64,000 nt of DNA from Alloascoidea africana (Eukaryota; Ascomycota; Alloascoideomycetes; Alloascoideales; Alloascoideaceae): assembly GCA_030581615.1 (NCBI GenBank), contig JAKTTT010000059.1, forward strand, positions 1 through 64,000. Direction: 5' to 3'. Positions 20,098-31,683 of the stretch are shown one piece after another (the first letter of the stretch is position 1; the number at the start of each line of letters is the position of its first letter). The position numbers and the translations under genes are program-made. Below the pieces are notes generated by a model that was given only the letters and a program-made list of their open reading frames with translations, was not told the origin of the DNA and did not search any database.

Positions 20098-22026
20098 ATG
20101 GACATTGACATGGGCAGGGGCGAGAACGAGAAAATCACCATGTTGCTGCACTCTCCCAAAGCTCACACGCATTTCCCGCACCGGTCCTCTGGTTCTTTCA
20201 GGCAACGGGCCGTGCCTTGGAAGAGATACCATAGACATATTCTAATCGCCTTAATTCTCCTCCTGGTGTTTTACAACATTTGCGTTTACCACGATGCCGA
20301 CTCTTTTGCTGGAGATGGCAGCTTCTCTCTCTTATCTGCTCTTCGCATTGGCCCCGCAAGAAGAGCCAGCAGCGGGTCTGGAGCGTTGATATCTCAACGC
20401 CAAGGTACCACAGCAGCAGGAACTGGAGCTGGAGCTGGAGCAGCATCGGACACATCGAAATCTAGAAATGCAAATGCTCAGCACATGTACAAACAGCTCT
20501 TCCATCTATTCAAGAAATGGGCTCCAAAGACTTTGCCTCTGACAAACTACAAGTCCAGTGAGAGGATATACCATGCCTCCCAGGAAGACCCCAAGATTGA
20601 CGACCCCATATTCACTGAGGAGTACCTGAGCCAGTACCTCCAGCTGACCCAGGAAGAGGTGGACTCTCTAACAGAGTCCCATACAAATTTGCTACGATCG
20701 CTGCCCACAATGAACACGGATGACCTTTACGAGGGAAGTGGAATCGTCATGGTAGGCGGAGGTAAGTTCAACTGGTTGGACCTTCTGGCCATTCAGCACC
20801 TGCGGGAAAATCTCAACTGCTCCAGCCCCATAGAGGTGCTCATACCAACTCTTGAGGACTTTGAGCCTCAACTGTGCAATGTTCATTTACCAGCTTTGAA
20901 CGCCAGATGCGTGGTTCTCCCCCAAGCCCTGGGAAAGGACGTTACAGACATGTTCAGGTTCAAAGGATACCAGTACAAAGCTCTTGCGCTACTGGTCTCC
21001 TCTTTCCAAAAAGTACTCCTATTGGACTCTGACAATATCCCTGCCCACAATCCCGACTTTTTGTTTGAGTCCGATCTTCTTGATGAATATGGCCTTGTTC
21101 TCTGGCCAGACTTTTGGAAGCGTGCAACGTCTCCGTTCTATTACAAAATTGCCGGAATTACCATAACTGATAAGCGGGTCAGGGGTGATAAATACAACCT
21201 GGAAAACGTCCCCCTACATGATAGAGAAGGCGCAATTCCTGATCCTACAACTGAAAGTGGCCAAATTCTTTTGGACAAGGCAAAGCACTACAAGACTATG
21301 TTTCTTTCGCTTTACTACAACTTGTGGGGACCTTACCATTTTTATCCTCTGTTCTCTCAAGGCTCAGATGGCGAAGGTGATAAAGAAACATTTTTGGCCG
21401 CTGCTGTGGTCCTAAAGCAAAAGTTTTACCAGGTAAGAATGTTTTTGAACGCTCTTGGTTATATGGATGAGGCTGATGGATCCTTTGTTGGTACTGGAAT
21501 GGGCCAATACGATCCTGTTGCGGATTACAAAAGATATCTTGCTTCTCCTTTCCAGATTAGCAAGATTGGCGCTCCGGTTTTCCGTGGAGAAATTGAAAAA
21601 GTTTCAGACTCCAAGGTCGTCAAAGTTGATGGGAATGGTAAAGCCATTGTGAAACGGTCATTATCCTCAACCGCAAACATAGTTGCAGAAGCAGAGTTGG
21701 CCACAGACACAGATCTCAATGGCCTCCCCATACCCCGAGTTCTCTTTATTCATGCCAACTTTCCAAAGTTAAATCCATGGGATTTGAAAGTAAACAAGAA
21801 ACTGATGACCAAGAAAAATACGAGACGAAGGTTGTATGGAACCGGAATGCGGAACCTGATTGGCTATGATTTTGAGCTTGAAATCTGGACTCTTATGAGA
21901 AATCTGCTCTGTGAAGCCGAAGTCGAATTGGAGACTTTTAAAAGGGTTAAAAGGGAGAAGTTGTGTCAGGAGGTTAACGAGCAGTTGCAACATTTGTATG
22001 ATACTGTTCCGTTTTTGGAGACCTAG
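20098..22026 (+). CDS. Mnn2/Mnn5-family alpha-1,2-mannosyltransferase (GT71)
   Basis: 642-residue type II Golgi glycosyltransferase that adds alpha-1,2-mannose branches to N-glycan outer chains. A short cytoplasmic N-terminus, then a signal anchor at about residues 45-65 (HILIALILLLVFYNICVY), a stem, and the GT71 domain: GIVMVGGGKFNWLDLLAIQ, a MFRFKGYQYKALALLVSSF helix, LLLDSDNIP with the DxD metal site (about 21027-21035), and LVLWPDFWKRATSPFYYKIAGI. The ATG at 20098 is chosen because the frame upstream has no ATG. A second in-frame ATG lies four codons later. Which of MNN2, MNN5 or TTP1-like paralogues it is cannot be told. Confidence 0.88.
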   Translation: MDIDMGRGENEKITMLLHSPKAHTHFPHRSSGSFRQRAVPWKRYHRHILIALILLLVFYNICVYHDADSFAGDGSFSLLSALRIGPARRASSGSGALISQRQGTTAAGTGAGAGAASDTSKSRNANAQHMYKQLFHLFKKWAPKTLPLTNYKSSERIYHASQEDPKIDDPIFTEEYLSQYLQLTQEEVDSLTESHTNLLRSLPTMNTDDLYEGSGIVMVGGGKFNWLDLLAIQHLRENLNCSSPIEVLIPTLEDFEPQLCNVHLPALNARCVVLPQALGKDVTDMFRFKGYQYKALALLVSSFQKVLLLDSDNIPAHNPDFLFESDLLDEYGLVLWPDFWKRATSPFYYKIAGITITDKRVRGDKYNLENVPLHDREGAIPDPTTESGQILLDKAKHYKTMFLSLYYNLWGPYHFYPLFSQGSDGEGDKETFLAAAVVLKQKFYQVRMFLNALGYMDEADGSFVGTGMGQYDPVADYKRYLASPFQISKIGAPVFRGEIEKVSDSKVVKVDGNGKAIVKRSLSSTANIVAEAELATDTDLNGLPIPRVLFIHANFPKLNPWDLKVNKKLMTKKNTRRRLYGTGMRNLIGYDFELEIWTLMRNLLCEAEVELETFKRVKREKLCQEVNEQLQHLYDTVPFLET

Positions 22027-24529
22027 GGAAGTGATGGTGACTTTTATGAATTGTGGATTCAGACAAAAATTCATTGAATCGGTTTTCAATGCATCTCTTT
22101 CGCTCAATAATCTTTTTTTTTTTTTTTTTGCTTCAATTTTGCCTTCACTTTTACGTTTATTTTTCTTTTTTATCGGGTTTTTGGAGGGGCACTTTTACAT
22201 TCAATTCATCATTCGTTTTTGTTTACTTTGCCTTGCTTTTTGCCTTGTTCTTTTTTCCTTTTGGTCTTTCTCATTCCTGATTCCTATATGTGACATGATC
22301 GTCGAAATTATCAGCATTGCCAACATCAACTTCCAGGATTACAAGTATGAGCGAAAATCATAATCTGGAAATAACACTAGTATATGCATCAGCACGAAAT
22401 AAAAAAGAAAAAGAAAAAAAGTGAAAGAATCAGAATTATCATCGCATAAACATCAAGCATTAGCATCAGCATCAACTTCTATGATTGCATCCAAGGATTG
22501 GCAATTAAAAAAAAAAGAGAATAACAAAAATTTGGGAATTTTAGAAAGTTTTTTTCATCATATTGATTAGTACGATCGCAAAACCAAGTTACATTGATTG
22601 GAAACACCTTAATTATGCGTTTTTCATTTTGACGTTTCTTTTAATCTTTCATCCTTCTTTCTATACACTATACCTATCTGTACACGTTCGTTTTCCCACC
22701 TTTTGGGTCTCCTGTTTTTCGTTTAAAATTTATATGTTGTTGTTGATGTTTTTTTTTTGTTCACATTAAGGCATTTTATATCTATTATTCTCGTTCTTTT
22801 GCATCTGAATGCCTGTTAGTAGATTTATACAAGCACTTTACATATAATCGAATTGATTCCTAGATTTATAAACATGTTGGCTCGGATAGGCACCTGCAAA
22901 AAAATTCGAAAGATATGTTTGTAGGATAAATGAAAACCAAATCTAATGCGACAAAAAAAAAGGCTTCAGTATAATATTATTCGGTTTGTACCGAGTTGAA
23001 AGAGATTGATCGTGCCTTTTTACCTTGGTTAATAAAGTTTATGCTAAAATCGTTCCAGATCGTGGCGGAACAAAAAGTGGTCAACTATTGTAAAATGTCA
23101 AATTCCTAATGTCGATTACTATTAATGATGATAAAGCACAGACGGCGAAAGTGGACAGGACGGGCTGGTTGGATATAGAATTTAATGATGCCAGTTGCAT
23201 ATGTAAAACCCCAAAAAACTTGGTCAAACTTGCAGGTTTGTTTGACTGTTAAATTCTATACTCGTCTTCCTAATTTTTTTTCTCTTTGTTTTCTTTTCAT
23301 TTCTAGATTTTCATCACTCGCTCGTTTATACACTCAAGTAAATAAATATGCCTCTAATAAAAGTCCAAAATCATTGGCTTTTAAACTATACATACAGATC
23401 AGATATTAATTGATTGATCGATCGATTCATTTCGAATCTAAACTCGATTAGGTTTTTCTTCGCATATCTACATATTTTTGCGTGCCAAATTAGATGCTAA
23501 AGGTTGACGATATATTAGCAAACACCAAAAAAAGAAAAAAACACAAACTAAAGCTAACTTAAATTTTAATTTAAGGATATACAACAAAAAATATCGCGAT
23601 AGCTTGGCCGTGTTCTATTAAGCCCACATGTGGAAATCGTTTCGAGTAGAAACAATTCCCAGTAAATGTTCATGGCTCTTTCTTCAGGCGTGATAATCTT
23701 CCAATGGGATAAACTGCTCGTTAGAAAGAAGGGGTGGATGGGTGAATGGTCGTTGTGCCATGGATGGATGAATTGTACAGGTCCAGCAGCAGGAACTTTA
23801 AATGATTTTGATTTTATTTTGATCTGCGCTTTTCACCGTCGCAGATAAACAAGGGTGCTCCCTTCGAAGCAGATCAGATTGCATCAAAGGAAACAACAAA
23901 AAAAGAAGCTTTGTATCCTTCGTAGGGTCGGGGGGACTTCTGTCCTCCGTTAACAGGTTACTCAACCAAATATCGTTCTCTGGAGATCTAAGGCACAAGA
24001 ATCCGTCCATTCTGTCTACTCATTCATTTATTGATACAGATCTCACACAATAGAAAAACTCAAATTAAGTTTCTAATATAAAAAGGCTTAAAGGTAAATC
24101 TGATTTACTCAATTGATTTTTTTCATCCATATTCTAAAAAATAGAACTGAAAAAGAAAAAAAAAATATGATAATGAAATTTTGAACTCAATTTTCTAAAA
24201 AATGTAACATTATGATATGGCTTCTTCTTTCCATTCGATATTCGATTGTCTATATTGGAATACTGTGCCTGCCATAAATTGAGCTAAGCCTATAATCCAT
24301 CTCTTTCTCTCTTTCTTTCTCTCTTTCTTTCTTTCTCTCTCTCGATCTCTGTTTCTGTTTCTTTATTGTTGTTTCTCTCCTTCAAAAAATGAACGCAGTC
24401 TCTAGGTCTCGGGGATATGTTTGAGGAATGCCAAAACAAGTGTCATTATATAAATTAAGAGAAGGCAAATAGTGTAAGATAGCATAAAGTAGTAATAAAA
24501 TGAAATGCGAAAACAAAACACGGAAATCC
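22027..24529. other. 2.5 kb non-coding tract between convergent genes
   Basis: Gap between the 3' ends of the mannosyltransferase and PYP1, so it needs no promoter for either. It is AT-rich, with T and A homopolymers (22110-22130, 22505-22520), a GCAT/CATCAGCAT-like stretch near 22440-22490 and a polypyrimidine microsatellite at 24297-24375. Open frames are short and T-rich, with no homology. A short GGGGGAC-TTCT-GTCCTCC hairpin lies near 23930. No known structured RNA was recognised. Confidence 0.6.
24297..24375. repeat. CT/TTTC polypyrimidine microsatellite
   Basis: About 80 bp of almost pure pyrimidine on the plus strand, built from (TTTC)n and (TC)n units, with the fewest purines between 24300 and 24342. 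Confidence 0.85.
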
Positions 24530-25972
24530 TCACTTGTACTGTTTAACCTTCAGTAGTTCAATATCAAACTCGTCCTCACTTGATTCGGAATAACAAGAAG
24601 ACGTATCTGATCCAAGATCGTATTCTTCGGATGTTGCAGAATGGCTGTTCTCGATACTATCTGAAAGCTCTTTCTCGCCGTTCAAAATCGACTCAATTTC
24701 ATCTTGAATATCATAAAAGGAATCAAAAATGTGGTAGGAGACTTCTTCGCGCTCGCAAAAGGTTACCAAATCCTGTCCCCGCTTTGCAAACAAGAGATCT
24801 GTTTCCCGTGCCGCGCTTAGGTCAGATGTACCATCTCCACAGTAAAATAGAAGCGGTCGATCTCCTGATAGGATTGCTTCGCTATATGGCCTAATCGCTC
24901 TCGACTTATCGTGACCAAAAATGCTAGTTCAGTAGAAAGTTAGTTTTTGTAGAAAAGATCAAAATTAACTTGTTACTTGGAACTTACGTCTCATCTCGAT
25001 AAACCACATCCCAACTTCCATCAGGACGAACTTTTGTAGTATTTGAGATAATCTCGATTTCTTTAAGGGCCTCTGTACCCAGAAAGTGTTCCAATAGAGC
25101 TGATATTATCGGTTCCATTCCTCCTGACACAACAATCAACGGTATATCATTTGATTTGCACCATCGGTAAAAGTTGGCAAAGCCGGGGTCTAGTTTTATG
25201 TCTAGATAAAAGGGAGCAAGAGAGCCTGGTTAGTTTCATCAATCAAATCGGCTTAAATAAGCTAGCACCAGATGGGCACAATAATAATTACCTCGTTTCA
25301 ATATTTCTATGCATTCTTCAAAGGGCGTATCTATCGAATCCATCATCTCTTTGAAGCCGGCTCTGTAAAACAATAGAATTGTCCGGTTAGCACAACACAA
25401 AAACAAGTGAGAAAAGACCCAAATAAGACGTTCACATAGGCGAGCCCTTGATAAAGACTACTTTTTTTTTTTTGATCCTTTATCCGACACACATGTGTCT
25501 ATTGCAATCGATAGGGCGTGTCTCAGATGAATAACCACCAAAGTGCTTACCTAAAATTATTCTTTCCTTCCAGTATCTCTATATTTATTTCTCTTCGGCG
25601 TTTGTAGCCCAGGCCAAAATTGTCGGCCAGGTAGTCGTTGCCATCCTGGTTTTCAGTAAAGTTAGATATTTAGTTCAGTAATGCATTAGACACATCCAAA
25701 CGAAGGATAGAAAGGGGGGGACAGACTAGTCATATCAACTCGAGATAGCTCCAACCGGGTTTTGGAGTTTTGGAGTATTTTGCTATCAAGTCGAATCAAA
25801 AAACCCACATTTGTCCCCGCCTAGAGCCTGTACGCAGTTGGAAAAGAGGAATATTAAGAGCCATTATCATTCTTTTTGACTTTGAACTTACTTGCAGCGT
25901 CACGGTGCCGTCCCAATCAGTGAATACTATGGCTTTTGCCGCAAGATTTCTAGCGAAAGTAGAGGACATCAT
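24530..25972 (-). CDS. PYP1: Pyp1-type HAD phosphatase, five exons
   Basis: Cytosolic HAD-superfamily phosphatase orthologous to S. cerevisiae YNL010W/Pyp1 (polyol-phosphate phosphatase). Exons in transcript order: 25972-25892, 25645-25551, 25362-25292, 25201-24988, 24923-24530, giving 284 residues. All four introns are GT..AG and every phase matches. Motif I FTDWDGTVT (nucleophile Asp), then DGNDYLADNFGLGYKRR, FKEMMDSIDTPFEECI, KLDPGF, IVVSGGMEPII (motif II), FGHDKS (motif III Lys) and FYCGDGTSDLSAARETDLLFAKRG (motif IV) align along the whole family. The acidic Ser/Glu-rich tail after about residue 235 is extra. A second ATG follows directly at 25969. A TATA-type site is about 75 bp upstream. 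Four introns is unusual for a budding yeast gene. Confidence 0.93.
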
Positions 25973-28900
25973 CTTCAGAGCGGGGAGGTGTTGTGGAAAA
26001 GAGAGAACAACCTTTTTAGGAGTCGAAAAGAGCGAGAAAGAGAGGTTTATATAAGCTTGTTTGAGTATTTTATATTACATGTACGACGAGCACAAAGTTC
26101 GCATCACATGCACAAGCCGCAGCCCTTGTAACACCCGTCCACCTGCGTATCTTTAGGTTTGCGGTAGGCACCTGTCAAAAAAAATCAAAAAAATGTGATC
26201 TTTGAGGTTGGATCAAGTGAACAGAACACAAACATGCTTAGGGTTAGACTCTAACCACTGATGTCTGTGGACCTAGTGGTGACTGCCGTCTGTTATGCTT
26301 TTTTCGTGAAGGGGAGATCTTAGCAAGCACAATCATCAGCTGACAGGGCATCCTGTACCGTACCTTTGATACTGAACGGAACTGACAAATGTAAGCAAAT
26401 CTATTTAGTACCGGTACAAAGATAGAGTGTTTGTAAGAGGAAAATACTATTTGTTTGCTTCTCTTCTATCAAAAAACAAAATCCAGAAATTGGTACAATG
26501 CAACAAATAATTCACCCAGTGTAAGTCTAGACTTAGCTGCCCCACGTTTCCGAACTGGTAACTGTTGATCTTCATGCCTCAGAAATAGACAACTGCGAAA
26601 ACATGGAAAAAGAAAAAGAAAAAGAAAAAAAGGGCAATAATAATAAAAATGAATGATAATGATACTCAAGTATAACCTTCTCTTGGCTTGTCAAATTTCA
26701 ATCAGCCCTTCTTCCAGCTTTTCCAACTAGATAAGGAGTGAAAAATGGAAACCCCTCTTCTAGTTCGAACTCTGTAATAGCTCGATCTATCAATTCTCGA
26801 TCGAGAATCGACAATAGCTTTCTTCTACTTCTATGTATTCATGCTCTACTAGCCATCCTAGTTATCGGTTGATCAACGTTGCACGCAGACGCACCTGAAC
26901 AGCCAGCCCAGCCAGGCTAATTGTGAGCTGGGGACAGTAGAATACTTTGTCTACTCCTTTCTTCAAATCCTGAGTCAATGTCATACCGAACCAAAAGCCA
27001 ACCGCCAATTATGCTTTCTTCAAAATCAGCATCCAGGTCCAGGACCGTTCCTATTCGTACGGTAATTGTTGCGTTCTCCGTACTGTCTTTCATTCTATTC
27101 TATATAACCTGTGTTCGATACTGTATACTGTAGAGCCTGCCCTTTTCCAGTGGGCTTCTGTTCGGACTTTCCCCAAACGGCTTCCATTCTTACCATCAAT
27201 TCTGCCTCTTTTTCTTTTTTTTTTTCTCTTTTTGAAATAGAAATTATAATTGACAGGTCTCAACGATGAATCCGTTCTAGATCTCAACACTTTATCGTTT
27301 TCGGCATAGCCTCCTCTCAAATCAATGTTCCCTGGGCATCTCTAACGCTCTGTGGGATCACTAACCTTGTAGGAGCACTTCTTTCTAATCGAATCCGTTT
27401 AAGTAAGTAGTCTATCACTATTCGGATTATCTGGAGTTTACTTTGTACATTCTACTTTGGACTACCAACGGAAATAGTTTATTGCATCCCTCTTTTTTTC
27501 ATTTTTCTCATCTCCCCATACTGGCCGGAACTGGCTGGCTTCGCTTCTCCGTCGGAGCTATCAAACAGATGATTTGGCATACAACTTACGTGCCCAGCTG
27601 CTATTACATCATTTCTGATCAAAGCAGATGCTCTCCTCATCGCCTTGACCGGGACTAAAGTCAGCAAGATCAGAGGTTGTAAACAGCCAGACACAAACAG
27701 CAAATTAGCTCAGCCTCACTTAGGTTAATTCGGTTGGTTTAGAATTAGAACGATACAGGTCATCCTACGGCCATTCACCTAACATATGGCACATGATAGG
27801 AACTTTAGATCCTGAATAATAATGAAAAACATGAAAACAACCGAAAGTTAGCCATCACAAGATGCTCGAAAACGCACCAAAACTTTTGGCTCACCAAAGT
27901 TAGACTCAACCAGAGCGGCTACGCCACTATAATTGTCAGACTGTCTTTCAACAACGATACAATATATATTAACCGTAATGCTATTGTTTGGTTGTCTTCC
28001 CTATTAATAGAAAACGCTCTGGCCTTTTATTGAGCGAAAGATCTCCACGAAGAACTAAATTATAAACTATACACAGAGATCTGGCTAAGAGATCTTATTC
28101 ATGCACTCACTTGCAAATCAAAATCTGTTGATCAATTCCCTCTAAAACCTCTGTCCCATTCTTTTCTTCAAAATACCATCGTTTTGCTTGTGCCTCTGCT
28201 TCCTACTTGCCCACAGAAGGACTAATCGGCTTATAAAAAAAGCTGTGCATAGCAGGTGTACACGATCAGAGAGATCGTGACCTTTCAAAAACCCGCTCAA
28301 AGAACGTTCAACGTGACCGCATCAAGCTGTCACCACCATCAGTGAAAGAAAAGTCGCTAACCTTATCTTTGATCTAGATGCAAATAGAAAAGTGAAAAAA
28401 AAAGGGATGTGTGGAAAAGCTCGCCATCATCGGCCATATTTTAGAACTAAAAGCAAAGATCAGCTATACTGAGCGATGAACCGAAGGAAAGGGTTCCTTC
28501 TTGGCCCTTTCTTTTTTAAATTTAAATGCCATGAAAAAAGAAAAAGAAACAAGAAACAAGATTGAAAGTTCAGTCACGGCTCTGTCCTGACCACAGCCTA
28601 TTTCTTGGACCATGACTGTTGCAATATTCTCAGAACAACCTATGCATTCAGATTAATCAATTCTTACCAGGATTTTTCCACGAAATTTCAGAGCATGGAG
28701 ACTTGGAAACGGCGATTGGAATTTTTTTCATGACTAGTGATGCCTCCCTGGTATACAGATCAGGCATTCCTGACCACAGTATGTCACTTTTTTTTATGTA
28801 AATCAAAAGTTGACACGTCTCTAAAGTCCGGCTGTTCCAGCGTTGTGATGATTTTGAAATGGGTAATCATTCTGAAAAGGGTGAACAGCTTTTTCAGATA

Positions 28901-30456
28901 AACCGAGAATTAGCGCTGCCGTTTTAAGACTGATATAATAGTGGGTACCCTGGGTTGGGTTGTGTGAACTGTAGCGTCATTTAAACATATTTGAGTGTGA
29001 GAATGTACCACACAGCTCGAACAGCTATTTCTATTATTAAAGCATGCTTTTCTTCGCTTATTTTAAAAATGCTGACACAAAATTAAGGGCCTATACAAAA
29101 TTTTTCAAGTAAATGCTGTTATCCTCGAGAATCAACCTATATAGCACTGTCGTTCGAAGTACTATTAGCCTAGTTCGGTAAAATTACGAAACTGTACAAT
29201 TATTTTAAAGCAGATAAGACAGAAACAGGGCGCCGCGGCGGAGTAATTGCTCGGCTAAATAGGATATCAAGACTGTATGGAAGCCGGAAAATCGGTAGAT
29301 CTCACCAAAGAGTGAGAAATGAGTTCTTCACTTGTCCAAAATGAATTCTAGAAGTCGATTTTAGCGTTTTGTTACTTCTTCGGAGGACCGACACTACCCA
29401 ACGGTGAAACAACATTGTGCATTCTGTGTGGTTTTTTAATTAAAGTCTAGCATGCTTGACCAAATTGCATTCGGTTTCTGTTTATCAATAGTGAAAATCA
29501 ATAGAATCGCGCATATAAATTAAGGAAAGCTTCTAGAAGTATCCAAAGTACAATGAATAGCCATTGTATTAAAACTAGTAAATCCATTTGAAAGCTTCAA
29601 TTTGAAATTTACGAGACAAGACATCAATACCCACAAGTAAATCAACTATGGCTGTCTTTTCAACAAGAAGGTATCCAAAAAGTACAATAGGTGGTGTCCT
29701 TTGGCGTTATATTATTTAAGACAAATACCGTTAATGTCCGTAATCTGTCAAAATATACGCTCTACTCACTCCGAAAGTAAGGGAAAAAAGAATTTAAGAA
29801 TGCTGAATCTGAACCCATGTTTTACATAATGTACCTATGCTTGTCTGATGTTTCCACCGTTACTGTTGACATTATTATGATCTCCCCACTTCTCAAAATC
29901 GAGTAAAAGCAAAACTTTTTTAATTTATTGGTTTTGTCCCATTAATGATTCTCCTTAAAAGTCAGAGTATGAAACATTTCAGGGTGTTAGGGTGACAAAA
30001 GCATAATCCCTAAAGTACGAATAATACCCTTGGAAGCAATAAAAATGGATACCAGTCTTGTGTTGATCACCTCTACAATTGGAAAACCAGAATCTCAGCC
30101 GAAGCGATCCTTGAGTGATCTCCGGGAACTCTAACTAGGCTGTCATTGCCCTTTTTTAAAATCGCTCTTTTCACCCTGACTCTGGTAGCTACGGTGAGAG
30201 GGTGAATTGCCTTTCTAAGAGTTAACCACCATTCAATAATGAAAGAATTACAAAAGTAATATCCGTTCCTGAGCGGAAGCTGATTTTAAATGGGTTTTCT
30301 CTCCCCTATTTCTTACTTCCCCACTCTTTCTGACACTTGACACAATTGATATTCTAGAATTCTTGTACTGTCTAAACTAGCTGTAAATATTACTAAATTA
30401 GACCTGAAAAAGAATTTTCATTTAAAAAAAACAAAAAGTTGAATACATAGCACACT
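25973..30456. other. 4.4 kb gene-free tract upstream of PYP1
   Basis: The PYP1 promoter (TATATAAA complement at 26046-26053) lies at the left end; the rest reaches the 3' end of the lipase gene. No frame over about 76 codons is plausible and none has homology. A 16 bp perfect palindrome ATTCTCGATCGAGAAT lies at 26793-26808. I see no tRNA, 5S rRNA or LTR. By eye I cannot exclude long inverted repeats. Confidence 0.55.
26793..26808. repeat. 16 bp perfect palindrome
   Basis: ATTCTCGATCGAGAAT is its own reverse complement. It could be a dimeric factor site or chance. Confidence 0.6.
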
Positions 30457-31683
30457 TTAGAAAGCTGCGCTTGAAGCTGAAGGTGCAGCTGCAGAGGAAG
30501 ATGTTGGAGAATTGAAATATCCTCCAAAACCACCAGTCATAGAATTGAGCAAAGCAATTGTACTTTGCAATTGAGTAAAAATGTTTGTGGCACAAGCCGT
30601 GTAGTCCCTCTGGCAGTTGGTCGAAAAATTCAACAACAGGGTGAAAAAAGTGTTTGAGAACGAGTTGATGCTATTCAAAAGCTGTTCATTGGGGTTTGTT
30701 GGAGCTGGATCTGTAGTATTGGCCGCAGACAATTCAGAGTTGCCGATTTGGAAATTCGAGACGAATGGTGTGTAGTAGCTCACATGCGATTGGAAAACCA
30801 TCTTTGGGAAGCTCTTGAAGCTGTCAAGAGATGGTACACGCAAAACCTTCAAACCGCCGCAAACACCGCCAGTACTGGGATCACAGACAGCAATATCGCT
30901 TGCCTCAAAAGGGAGCTCAAATTTGTCAATGTAAAATTCCAAGCCACATGGCTTATAGTTAGATTGGGGGAGAGCTGTGGTAATATCAAACAAATGAGCT
31001 TGCTGAATTAGCCCAGATAGTGACCCTTTCTGAACGTTATTAAACGCCTTGGCAACTCTGAAATGCTCATTAAAATGGTCTGAAAGCTCATTGTTCCCGA
31101 ATCTCGGGGAGCCAAAGGCAATGACTAGTAAATCGTCATTTTCTGATTTCAATTCACGGCTCATGAGCTGGGCCATTGGCGCGGCAAAAGAATGGCCAAG
31201 AACAACGGTTTTGTAATCGGGGAACTGTGAGTCCAAATAAGCAACTTCTTCCTCGACCTGAGGCCATGCCTCTTTCAAAATGCCATATGCCGATTGGTGA
31301 ACTTTGCATCCTTCACAAGATTCACCGGAGAGAGGCTTGTATGGAGTCAATTCGGCTGCAGTGTGGTTCAAGTACTGCTCACCCTTGTCAGAGGTTGTGA
31401 AGACAATAATCTTCTCCTTGCTCTTGGAGTCTACAAAGAAAGAAGAGGTGAGGACACCATCAAGTAGTTGTAAACTACGTTCCATTTTCAAGGAATCAGG
31501 ATGAAGCTCACGTCCCTCGCACTGTCGGTTCTCACATGAGTATGCAAGTTGCTGGACGCTTGCGTAGTGCTCAAGGGTTTGCAAAACAGACTTTCCGCTG
31601 GATGATCTGGAAAGCTTGAAGGAAGAATCCGCAGTCGCCAAGGCTGCCAAAGAAATGCCACTTAGAATAGTCAGGAACTTCAT
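30457..31683 (-). CDS. Secreted class-3 lipase
   Basis: 408-residue extracellular alpha/beta-hydrolase of the fungal lipase class 3 family, expected to cleave acylglycerols. Signal peptide at 1-18 (MKFLTILSGISLAALATA). Nucleophile elbow is VLGHSFAA, Ser165, with IAFGSPRFGNNEL following as in Rhizomucor-type lipases. Likely partners are Asp233 (HLFDITTALP) and His300 (FQSHVSYY). Cys pairs (ENRQCEG, ESCEGCKV, CDPSTGGVC) fit disulfides. The elbow is G-H-S-F-A, where most relatives have G-H-S-x-G. The C-terminus is Ser/Ala-rich. TATAAAA lies about 75 bp upstream (31757-31763, minus). Isolated by long gaps on both sides. Confidence 0.88.
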   Translation of the reverse strand: MKFLTILSGISLAALATADSSFKLSRSSSGKSVLQTLEHYASVQQLAYSCENRQCEGRELHPDSLKMERSLQLLDGVLTSSFFVDSKSKEKIIVFTTSDKGEQYLNHTAAELTPYKPLSGESCEGCKVHQSAYGILKEAWPQVEEEVAYLDSQFPDYKTVVLGHSFAAPMAQLMSRELKSENDDLLVIAFGSPRFGNNELSDHFNEHFRVAKAFNNVQKGSLSGLIQQAHLFDITTALPQSNYKPCGLEFYIDKFELPFEASDIAVCDPSTGGVCGGLKVLRVPSLDSFKSFPKMVFQSHVSYYTPFVSNFQIGNSELSAANTTDPAPTNPNEQLLNSINSFSNTFFTLLLNFSTNCQRDYTACATNIFTQLQSTIALLNSMTGGFGGYFNSPTSSSAAAPSASSAAF

